Below are positions 56,498-64,000 of a stretch of 64,000 nt of DNA, piece after piece. Below the pieces are notes generated by a model. The model was not told where the DNA came from, made no database searches, and saw only the letters and a program-made list of their open reading frames with translations. A program made the translations under genes and the position numbers. Numbering within the stretch: position 1 is the stretch's first letter; each line of letters opens with the position of its first letter. The stretch is from positions 1 to 64,000 of the forward strand of contig NZ_RHOE01000003.1 of the NCBI RefSeq assembly GCF_003946385.1. Reading direction: 5' to 3'. The DNA is from Loigolactobacillus zhaoyuanensis (GTDB taxonomy: Bacteria > Bacillota > Bacilli > Lactobacillales > Lactobacillaceae).

Positions 56498-58689
56498 TCG
56501 AGCAAACAGCGGCAACAATCAAAGCGCAGGAACTTTATGCTAATTGGGGATTGACGACCGCAGAATATCAGCGGATTCAGGAACTATTGGGCCGACTACC
56601 GAATTTTACCGAAACTGGCTTATTTGCAGCAATGTGGAGCGAACATTGTGCCTATAAAAACTCAAAGCCATTACTAAAACAATTTCCGACTAGTGGTCAG
56701 CGTATTCTGCAAGGACCAGGTGAAGGTGCCGGGATCATTGACATTGGTGACGGTCAAGCGGTTGTTTTTAAAGCGGAAAGCCATAATCATCCTACGGCAG
56801 TTGAACCATATCAAGGTGCAGCAACTGGCGTTGGTGGTATTATTCGCGATATTTTCTCGATGGGGGCGCAGCCAGTCGCATTACTTGATAGTTTACGTTT
56901 TGGTGAATTAGATGATCCACACACACGCTTTTTATTAAAGGAAACGATTGCGGGTATTGGTGGTTATGGCAACTGTATTGGCATTCCGACCGTGGGTGGT
57001 GAATTGGCTTTCGATGACGCTTATGCTGCTAATCCGGTTATGAACGCAATGTGTGTCGGTGTGCTAGATACGGCGATGCAACAAAAAGGTCAAGCCACCG
57101 GCGCTGGTAATTTAATTTATTATGTCGGTGCTAAAACTGGGCGTGATGGGATTCAGGGGGCGATTTTTGCTTCAGCTGAATTTAATGATCAGGTTGAAGC
57201 TGATCGCTCCGCAGTCCAAGTAGGTGATCCATTTATGGAAAAACAATTAATGGACGCTTGCTTGGAGCTGATCCGAGAACATCCAGAGGCTGTTGTGGGG
57301 ATCCAGGATATGGGTGCCGCTGGATTAGTTTCGTCTTCTGCAGAAATGGGCGCTAAAGCTGGCTACGGGATGGTGCTAGACCTTGATGCGGTTCCGCAGC
57401 GCGAAGCTGGGATGATCCCCTATGAATTAATGTTATCGGAATCACAAGAACGAATGCTGATATGCGTGGCTAAAGAGCAAGCGGCAGTAGTAGAACAGCT
57501 TTTTGCCGGTTATGATTTGGCGGCAGTTAAAATAGGTACGGTAACAGCGACCAAGCAATATCAGTTATTTGCTCATGGTCAGTTGGTTGCCGATGTACCG
57601 ATCACTGCCTTAGTTGACGATGCGCCCGTTTATCATCGACCACAAGCCGTGCCACAACGATTATTAGCGGCTGATCCGCAACAATATCGACCTGAATTTA
57701 CTGATGCGGGGCGTGTGTTACAACGTTTATTGCAACAACCAACGATCGCCTCGAAACAAGCCTTATATCGTACCTATGATACACAGGTTAAAACGAATAC
57801 TGTTGTGGCACCTGGCTCAGATGCTGCAGTGATTCGGCTTCGCGGTGGGCGCAAAGCGTTAGCGATGACCACCGATGGTAATGGACGTTATCTCTACTTG
57901 AATCCAGAGATCGGCGGTCAAATTGCGGTTTGCGAAGCGGCGCGGAACATTGTAGCTAGTGGTGGTACACCTTTAGGCATCACTGATTGCTTGAATTTTG
58001 GTAGTCCAGAAGAACCTGAAAGTTTTTACGAATTAGCTCAAGCTACCAAAGGGATGAGCGCGGCTTGTCGAGCGTTAGCCACACCAGTGATCTCCGGTAA
58101 TGTGTCGCTATATAACGAGTCTAACGGGCAAGCTATTTATCCCACACCAATGGTCGGCATGGTGGGTTTGATCAATGATTTGGATTTGATCACGACCCAA
58201 GACTTTAAACACAGTGGTGACACGATCTTCTTAGTTGGCGCAACTCACGCTGATTTTAATGGTAGTGAAATTCAAAAAATGTTGACTGGCACGATCAGCG
58301 GCGCATTATTCGATTTTGATTTAACCACTGAGCTGGCTAATCAGCAATTGGTGCAGCAAGCGATTCAGGCTGGCTTAGTCAATAGCGCCCATGATCTAGC
58401 TGAAGGTGGCCTGGCGGTTGGCTTAGCAGAAAGTTGTTTTGGCCACGAATTAGGTGCTCAAATCACGATCGATCTACCAGCTAGTTGGTTGTTTGCCGAG
58501 ACACAGTCCCGCTTTATCGTAACCGTACCAGCAGCAAAAGTAGCTGAGTTTACCAAATTGGCTGGTGCGCTGGCACAATCGATTGGCAAGGTTATCGCAG
58601 CTCCTGAATTGATCATCGCTACCGCAACGGCACAAATCAACTTGGATGTCAGCGCAAGCAAGCAACAGTGGGAGGCGGTATTAGCATGA
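56494..58689 (+). CDS. purL: FGAM synthase subunit PurL (small type)
   Basis: The synthetase subunit, 731 residues, the short Gram-positive form that needs PurS and Pur[30 protein letters not shown] and the duplicated AIRS-like ATP-binding halves ([23 protein letters not shown]) are present. The stop overlaps the purF start by 4 bp. Confidence 0.96.
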   Translation: MIEQTAATIKAQELYANWGLTTAEYQRIQELLGRLPNFTETGLFAAMWSEHCAYKNSKPLLKQFPTSGQRILQGPGEGAGIIDIGDGQAVVFKAESHNHPTAVEPYQGAATGVGGIIRDIFSMGAQPVALLDSLRFGELDDPHTRFLLKETIAGIGGYGNCIGIPTVGGELAFDDAYAANPVMNAMCVGVLDTAMQQKGQATGAGNLIYYVGAKTGRDGIQGAIFASAEFNDQVEADRSAVQVGDPFMEKQLMDACLELIREHPEAVVGIQDMGAAGLVSSSAEMGAKAGYGMVLDLDAVPQREAGMIPYELMLSESQERMLICVAKEQAAVVEQLFAGYDLAAVKIGTVTATKQYQLFAHGQLVADVPITALVDDAPVYHRPQAVPQRLLAADPQQYRPEFTDAGRVLQRLLQQPTIASKQALYRTYDTQVKTNTVVAPGSDAAVIRLRGGRKALAMTTDGNGRYLYLNPEIGGQIAVCEAARNIVASGGTPLGITDCLNFGSPEEPESFYELAQATKGMSAACRALATPVISGNVSLYNESNGQAIYPTPMVGMVGLINDLDLITTQDFKHSGDTIFLVGATHADFNGSEIQKMLTGTISGALFDFDLTTELANQQLVQQAIQAGLVNSAHDLAEGGLAVGLAESCFGHELGAQITIDLPASWLFAETQSRFIVTVPAAKVAEFTKLAGALAQSIGKVIAAPELIIATATAQINLDVSASKQQWEAVLA

Positions 58690-60119
58690 CAAGTGAACTG
58701 AAAAGCCTGAATGAAGAATGTGGTGTGTTTGGCGTTTGGGGTGATTCACAGGCCGCCGAATTAACTTACTTTGGCTTGCACGCTTTACAGCATCGGGGTC
58801 AAGAGGGTGCAGGAATCGTTGCCAATCAGCAAGGCCATTTAACCGGTGAACTGGGCTTAGGCCTATTGACGGAGGTTTTTGATCAGCCGGATAAATTAGC
58901 CGCTTTAACTGGCGCCGCAGCGATCGGGCATGTCCGTTATGCGACGGCTGGTAGTTCGGGCATTGAAAATATCCAGCCCTTATTATTTAATTTTACCGAC
59001 CACCAAGTTGCTTTAGCGCATAATGGAAATTTGACCAATGCGGTGAGTTTACGGACTGAATTAGAACAGGCTGGCGCTATTTTTCACGCTAATTCAGACA
59101 CTGAAGTATTGATGCACTTGATTCAGCGCCATGCAGCACCAACGTTTAAACAACGCCTGAAAGCTAGCTTGCGCCAAATTAAAGGTGGCTTCGCTTACTT
59201 GATTTTAACCAGCGATGCCTTATATGCGGCACTGGATCCCAATGGTTTTCGACCGTTGGCGTTAGGACAATTACCGAATGGCGCCTACGTGGTTGCCAGT
59301 GAAACTTGCGCCTTAGATACAGTTAGTGCCAAATTTATTCGGGATGTACAACCTGGTGAAATGATTCAAATTGATGACAACGGGTATCAAGTGGAAAAAT
59401 ATACCACGGAGACACAATTATCAGTTTGCTCGATGGAATTCATTTATTTTGCCCGGCCGGATTCAACGATTTATGGCGTTAATGTTCATCAAGCACGGGA
59501 ACGGATGGGACAACAGTTGGCGCGCGAGCATCCAGTTGACGCTGATATTGTTGTCGGCGTGCCAAATTCTTCTTTGTCGGCGGCAAATGGTTATGCTGCG
59601 GCCAGCGGGATTCCTTACGAAATGGGCTTGATCAAAAATCAATACAGTCAGCGTACCTTTATTCAACCGACGCAACGATTGCGGGAACAAGGTGTACGGA
59701 TGAAGTTATCCGCTGTATCTGCTGTTGTTGCCGGAAAAAAAGTCGCTTTGATCGATGATTCCCTGGTTCGTGGCACCACCAGTAATTACATTGTGCGTCT
59801 GCTAAAAGAAGCCGGCGCTAGCGAAGTGCATTTATTGATCGCTTCACCACCATTACGTTATCCCTGCTTTTATGGTATCGACATTGAAAATACTCGTGAA
59901 CTAATGGCGGCTAACTTGACCTTACCGCAAATGAAAACCAAAATTGGGGCTGATTCGCTGGCTTTTCTCAGTGTTGCCGGGTTGATCGATGCGATCGATC
60001 TACAAAGTACCGCACCCTATTCTGGGTTATGTGTGGCCTACTTCAACGGTGATTATCCAACACCATTATATGATTATGCAGCGACTTTTGAACCACCACG
60101 TGTTCTGGCAACAACTTAA
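58686..60119 (+). CDS. purF: Amidophosphoribosyltransferase
   Basis: The first committed step of purine synthesis: PRPP plus glutamine to phosphoribosylamine. I chose ATG 58686 (477 residues), which overlaps the purL stop. Cys12 in NEECGVFG is the N-terminal nucleophile exposed by removal of an 11-residue propeptide; the glutaminase domain includes HVRYATAG and NGNLTN, and the PRTase loop is [11 protein letters not shown]. Usually feedback-inhibited by purine nucleotides. Confidence 0.96.
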   Translation: MTSELKSLNEECGVFGVWGDSQAAELTYFGLHALQHRGQEGAGIVANQQGHLTGELGLGLLTEVFDQPDKLAALTGAAAIGHVRYATAGSSGIENIQPLLFNFTDHQVALAHNGNLTNAVSLRTELEQAGAIFHANSDTEVLMHLIQRHAAPTFKQRLKASLRQIKGGFAYLILTSDALYAALDPNGFRPLALGQLPNGAYVVASETCALDTVSAKFIRDVQPGEMIQIDDNGYQVEKYTTETQLSVCSMEFIYFARPDSTIYGVNVHQARERMGQQLAREHPVDADIVVGVPNSSLSAANGYAAASGIPYEMGLIKNQYSQRTFIQPTQRLREQGVRMKLSAVSAVVAGKKVALIDDSLVRGTTSNYIVRLLKEAGASEVHLLIASPPLRYPCFYGIDIENTRELMAANLTLPQMKTKIGADSLAFLSVAGLIDAIDLQSTAPYSGLCVAYFNGDYPTPLYDYAATFEPPRVLATT

Positions 60120-60142
60120 TCAAGTTGAGGGAGGATAAATTA

Positions 60143-61177
60143 ATGGATGCTTATGAAAAAGCGGGCGTGAACATTGCGGCCGGTGAGACTGTGGTCACCA
60201 ATTTACAACAGCAGTTGCAGAAATTAAATGGCACGAATGTGTTAGGTGGACTCGGTGCTTTTGCTGGCTTGTATCAATTGCCGGAACAACACCAGCCGGT
60301 TTTAGTGGCGGGAACTGATGGCGTTGGCACCAAATTGTTGCTGGCGATTGAAAGTGGTCGGCGAACAACGGTTGGCCAAGATTTGGTGGCAATGTGTGTG
60401 AATGATGTTGTTGCGCAAGGTGCGCAACCCTTATTTTTTCTCGATTATTTAGCGCTGGCACAGACGGAACCGCAACAAGTCACAGAATTAATGCAAGGTA
60501 TTATTGCCGGTTGCCAACAAAGTGGTATGGCGTTACTTGGCGGTGAAACTGCAGAAATGCCGGATATGTACGCTAATGGCCACTATGATTTAGCGGGATT
60601 TGCGGTGGGCGTTGCTGAAAAATCTGCCTTACTGACACCAGATAATGTTCAAGCTGGCGATATTTTAATAGGGCTACCGTCTAGCGGCTTACACAGCAAT
60701 GGGTTTTCCTTGGTGCGCCAACTATTGTTTAAAGACCGCGACTATCATTTTACCGATACACCAGCGGAATTAGGCGGCGCTAATTTGTTGGACACTTTGC
60801 TGACGCCAACACAGATTTATGTTCAGGCACTACAACCTTTATTGCAACAAAAATTGCTTGTGGGTGCAGCGCACATTACTGGCGGCGGTTTATTAGACAA
60901 TGTGCCGCGGATGCTGCCGGCTGGTTTACAAGCACAACTTGATTTAGCTAGCTGGCCACAACCGCCGATTTTTAAATGGCTTTGCCAGCTCGGTGAATTA
61001 AGCACTACGGCGGCTTATACGACTTTTAATATGGGCATTGGGATGGTACTAGCCATTCATCCAGAAAATCTAGCTCAAGTTCAAGCGCAATTAGCGCAGC
61101 AACATCAAGTGAATTATCAAATTGGGACCGTTCAGTCTGGCATGCCGGCAGTCAAATTAGTGGCGGCAGCATTATGA
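60143..61177 (+). CDS. purM: Phosphoribosylformylglycinamidine cyclo-ligase (AIR synthase)
   Basis: It closes the imidazole ring to form AIR using ATP. The 344-residue protein begins MDAYEKAGVNIAAGE, with GTDGVGTKLL (ATP site), GGETAEMPDMY and HITGGGLLDNVPR. I chose ATG 60143 after GGGAGGA. Its stop overlaps the purN start (ATGA). Confidence 0.96.
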   Translation: MDAYEKAGVNIAAGETVVTNLQQQLQKLNGTNVLGGLGAFAGLYQLPEQHQPVLVAGTDGVGTKLLLAIESGRRTTVGQDLVAMCVNDVVAQGAQPLFFLDYLALAQTEPQQVTELMQGIIAGCQQSGMALLGGETAEMPDMYANGHYDLAGFAVGVAEKSALLTPDNVQAGDILIGLPSSGLHSNGFSLVRQLLFKDRDYHFTDTPAELGGANLLDTLLTPTQIYVQALQPLLQQKLLVGAAHITGGGLLDNVPRMLPAGLQAQLDLASWPQPPIFKWLCQLGELSTTAAYTTFNMGIGMVLAIHPENLAQVQAQLAQQHQVNYQIGTVQSGMPAVKLVAAAL

Positions 61178-61752
61178 AAAAAATTGCAATTTTCGCTTCT
61201 GGCAATGGTAGTAATTTTCAGGCGTTAGTTGAAGGTATTCAACAACAAAAATTGGCGGTCCAAGTGGTGTTATTAGTTTGTGATCAACCACAAGCGCATG
61301 TTTTACAGCGGGCGCAGCAATTAAATATTCCTACATGGACTGCGTCGATCAAGCAATTTACCGATAAGACTGCGTTTGAAACGGCGATCTTAACTGAACT
61401 GCAGCAGCTTGATGTGGGGCTTGTTCTTTTGGCCGGCTATATGCGGATCATTGGGCCAACGCTTTTACAAGCTTATCCACAACGAATTATCAATATTCAT
61501 CCAGCATTATTGCCGCAATTTCCTGGTCGGCACGGAATCGAAGACGCCTTTGCGGCGGGCGTTGAACAAACTGGCGTGACCGTGCATTACGTTGATGCCG
61601 GGATCGACAGTGGGCCGATCATTCAGCAGGCGGTAGTACCTGTGCAGCCACAAGACACTGTGGCTAGTTTAAGTGCCAGAATTCATCAAACAGAGCACTG
61701 GCTTTATTTAGCTGGTTTAGAGAAAGTATTAGCAACAAGATCGTTAAAATAA
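61174..61752 (+). CDS. purN: Phosphoribosylglycinamide formyltransferase
   Basis: It formylates GAR with 10-formyl-THF. The 192-residue protein has [12 protein letters not shown] (GxGSN), the catalytic [12 protein letters not shown] (Asn, His) and the Asp in DSGPII. Overlaps purM by 4 bp. Confidence 0.95.
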   Translation: MKKIAIFASGNGSNFQALVEGIQQQKLAVQVVLLVCDQPQAHVLQRAQQLNIPTWTASIKQFTDKTAFETAILTELQQLDVGLVLLAGYMRIIGPTLLQAYPQRIINIHPALLPQFPGRHGIEDAFAAGVEQTGVTVHYVDAGIDSGPIIQQAVVPVQPQDTVASLSARIHQTEHWLYLAGLEKVLATRSLK

Positions 61753-61772
61753 AAATAAGGGGCGCTTGCGTG

Positions 61773-63299
61773 ATGAAAACAGCATTACTTAGTGTATCGG
61801 ATAAAACAGGTTTAGTTGAATTTGCTCAAGGCTTAGTGGCACAAGGTTACCGGATACTTTCGACAGGTGGTACGCAAAAAGTTTTAGCCGCTGCCGGTGT
61901 GGCGGTCACACCAGTGGAAGCAGTGACTCATTTTCCAGAAATGCTTGATGGTCGGGTAAAAACGTTACATCCAGCGATCCACGCCGCCTTATTAGCCAAG
62001 CGCGACGATCCTGAACATATGGCAACTTTGGCTAAGCAACAGATCGCGCCGATTGATTTAGTCTGCGTAAACTTGTACCCCTTTAAACAAACGATCATGC
62101 AGGCCAATGTGACTGAAGCTGCGGCAATTGAACAGATCGATATTGGTGGCCCTAGTATGTTGCGTTCAGCGGCTAAAAACTTCACTGCTGTGTTACCAGT
62201 CGTGGATCCAGCTGATTATACGGCTGTACTGGCGGCCATAACAGCGGATCAAGCGACACCTGATTTGCGGCGGCGCTTAGCGGCTAAAGTTTTTCAGCAC
62301 ACTGCCAGTTACGATGCTTTAATTGCTGATTATTTAACCACCGACGAATTTCCAGCTACGTTAACGCTAGCTTATGAGAAAAAACAAGACTTACGGTATG
62401 GTGAAAATTCACATCAAAAAGCTGCTTTTTACCAAACAGCAATTCCTGAAGCTTATTCAATTGCGCAGGCGCAGCAACTACACGGTAAGGAATTGTCCTA
62501 TAACAATATTAAAGATTGTGACGCCGGGTTGCGGATCAGCCGCGAATTCAGTCAACCAGCTGTTGTAGCGGTCAAACATATGAATCCCTGCGGTGTTGGG
62601 CTAGCAGATAACATTGAACAGGCTTGGGATCGTGCATTTGCTGCTGATTCAACTTCGATTTTTGGCGGTATCATTGTTTTAAATCGCGAAGTTGATCTGG
62701 CAACAGCGGAAAAGATGCATCAATTGTTTTTGGAAATTATCATTGCGCCTAGTTTTGCACCCGCGGCATTTGCAGTCTTGGCTAAGAAGAAAAACCTACG
62801 TTTATTGACCCTAGATATTAGCGCGGCAGAACAAACGGAACTGGAAACGGTATCGGTTATGGGCGGCATTTTGCGTCAGGAAGCCGACCAAGTTCATGAA
62901 ACAGCCGCTGATTTTGAAGTCGTCACTAAGAAGCAACCAACGGCAGCCCAATTAAAAGCGTTAGAATTCGGTCAAATTATTGCCAAGCACGTTAAAAGTA
63001 ACGCAATCGTGGTAGCAACCGCAGAACAGACTTTAGGCATCGGTGCTGGGCAAATGAATCGCATTGGCTCTGTAGAAATTGCCATTCAAGCCGCAAAACA
63101 GCATCCGGAATTCACAGAAGCCATTTTAGCGTCGGATGCCTTTTTCCCCATGGCTGATTCAGTTACCTATGCGGCTGCACACGGTATCACCGCTATTGTC
63201 CAACCTGGTGGCAGCATCAAAGATCAAGACTCGATCACTAAGGCGGATGAACTTGGTGTGGCGATGGTGCTTACTGGTCGGCGGCATTTCCGGCATTAA
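61773..63299 (+). CDS. purH: Bifunctional AICAR transformylase/IMP cyclohydrolase
   Basis: It catalyses the last two steps to IMP. The N-terminal MGS-like cyclohydrolase domain ([33 protein letters not shown]) and the C-terminal transformylase domain (KHMNPCGVG with the catalytic Lys-His, [18 protein letters not shown]) are complete. ATG 61773 or the GTG three bases before (61770) may start it, both behind AAGGGG. Confidence 0.96.
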   Translation: MKTALLSVSDKTGLVEFAQGLVAQGYRILSTGGTQKVLAAAGVAVTPVEAVTHFPEMLDGRVKTLHPAIHAALLAKRDDPEHMATLAKQQIAPIDLVCVNLYPFKQTIMQANVTEAAAIEQIDIGGPSMLRSAAKNFTAVLPVVDPADYTAVLAAITADQATPDLRRRLAAKVFQHTASYDALIADYLTTDEFPATLTLAYEKKQDLRYGENSHQKAAFYQTAIPEAYSIAQAQQLHGKELSYNNIKDCDAGLRISREFSQPAVVAVKHMNPCGVGLADNIEQAWDRAFAADSTSIFGGIIVLNREVDLATAEKMHQLFLEIIIAPSFAPAAFAVLAKKKNLRLLTLDISAAEQTELETVSVMGGILRQEADQVHETAADFEVVTKKQPTAAQLKALEFGQIIAKHVKSNAIVVATAEQTLGIGAGQMNRIGSVEIAIQAAKQHPEFTEAILASDAFFPMADSVTYAAAHGITAIVQPGGSIKDQDSITKADELGVAMVLTGRRHFRH

Positions 63300-63313
63300 T
63301 TTAGGAGGAAATT

Positions 63314-64000
63314 ATGGCTAAAGTTTTAGTGATCGGTAGTGGCGGTCGGGAGCACGCTATTTGTCGGCAGTTTTTGTTAAGTCCACAAGTCGAGCAAGTC
63401 TATTGTGCGCCGGGTAATGCAGGTATGGCCGGCGACGGTGTTCAATTGGTGGCCTTAACCACGTTTGCGGACTTAGCGGCTTTTGCCCAACAGCAGCAGA
63501 TCGACCTCACCTTTGTTGGACCAGAAATTCCGTTGCAGCAGGGGCTCGTGGATTATTTTCAAGCCCGCCAATTGCCAATTTTTGGCCCAACGCAAGCAGC
63601 CGCTGAACTAGAGAGTTCAAAAAGTTTTGCCAAAGCGTTACTGGCAAAGCAACACGTGGCTACGGCAGCGTACCGCGAGTTTAGTGATTACGCGTTAGCT
63701 TGGGCGTATTTGCAGCAACAAGCCTTGCCGCAAGTAATCAAAGCAAATGGCTTGGCGGCTGGTAAAGGGGTCACCATTGTCACGACCTTAGCGCAAGGAC
63801 AAACGGTGTTGCAGGACTTGCTACAGGCGCATCAATTTGATACCACCAGCGTGATCATTGAGGAATTTTTAGTTGGTGAGGAATTTTCTTGCATGGCCTT
63901 TGTCGCTGGTGACCAAATTGTGCCAATGCCACTGGCTCAAGATCATAAGGCGCTTGGTGCCGGCGATCGTGGGCCCAATACTGGGGGCATGGGTGCGTAT
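63314..64000 (+). CDS. purD: Phosphoribosylamine-glycine ligase (partial, runs off window)
   Basis: The GAR synthetase of the purine pathway. The first 229 residues are present: KVLVIGSGGREHAI, FVGPEIPLQQG, FGPTQAAAELESSKSFAK, and the ATP-grasp region KANGLAAGKGV and GDRGPNTGGMGAY. ATG 63314 follows AGGAGG, 14 bp after purH. The frame is open to the window end, so the gene continues beyond 64000. Confidence 0.95.
   Translation, partial: MAKVLVIGSGGREHAICRQFLLSPQVEQVYCAPGNAGMAGDGVQLVALTTFADLAAFAQQQQIDLTFVGPEIPLQQGLVDYFQARQLPIFGPTQAAAELESSKSFAKALLAKQHVATAAYREFSDYALAWAYLQQQALPQVIKANGLAAGKGVTIVTTLAQGQTVLQDLLQAHQFDTTSVIIEEFLVGEEFSCMAFVAGDQIVPMPLAQDHKALGAGDRGPNTGGMGAY

Overview
The window is a chromosomal segment of a low-GC Gram-positive bacterium, most likely a member of Lactobacillaceae. 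Evidence: Gram-positive Shine-Dalgarno sequences before almost every gene, frequent TTG/GTG starts, extended -10 promoters, two RNase J paralogs, RpoY, and a gene order familiar from lactobacilli (typA-ylaN-ftsW-pyc-ylbFG-rsmD-coaD-ylbL-comEA/EB/EC-holA-rpsT/rpsO, then dapA-rnjB-tuf-tig-clpX-engB). Genus and species cannot be fixed from sequence alone; a Loigolactobacillus/Lactiplantibacillus-like organism is my guess.

Layout. 1-3.95 kb is the accessory part. The right end of an IS3-type element abuts an NRAMP-fold transporter that lacks the metal-binding motifs. It is followed by a CcpA-type cre site, a DHDPS/NAL-family aldolase and an autoregulated LacI-family repressor, and looks like a small catabolic locus of unknown substrate. 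4-6 kb holds telA-xpaC. 6.1-14.6 kb holds Nudix hydrolase, MTA/SAH nucleosidase, cysteine desulfurase with mnmA (tRNA 2-thiouridine), a histidine phosphatase, a TPR protein and recD2. 14.7-17.6 kb (minus strand) holds a lipid kinase and rpoY-rnjA with an intrinsic terminator in its leader. 18.1-21.5 kb holds a membrane-anchored unknown, def, an LDH-fold protein without catalytic residues, UPF0223 and an IMPase. 21.8-31.7 kb runs from typA to the Lon/PDZ protease gene. 31.8-36.3 kb holds the competence genes comEA-comEB-comEC and holA. 36.4-46.5 kb holds ribosomal proteins S20 and S15, dapA-rnjB, tuf, tig, clpX, engB and a MazG-like gene.

46.5-48.6 kb (minus strand) is a second interesting stretch. 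A preQ1-I riboswitch controls queT. Downstream come two tandem 105-bp repeats, each encoding the same 15-residue peptide behind a good ribosome binding site. Then come a DUF2829 (Tad2-type) gene and an SDR dehydrogenase. 48.8-51.1 kb is a glutamine-type ABC transporter with fused binding protein and permease, followed by uvrC. 53.2 kb to the end is the purine operon purEKCSQLFMNHD, with overlapping or near-overlapping genes, a PurBox-like promoter region, and purD cut by the window edge.

The strongest candidates for undescribed biology are the NRAMP-like/aldolase/LacI locus, the duplicated tiny ORF/hairpin unit next to the DUF2829 gene, the leader terminator of rpoY-rnjA, and the catalytically dead LDH-like protein. 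I saw no CRISPR array, tRNA, rRNA or prophage.
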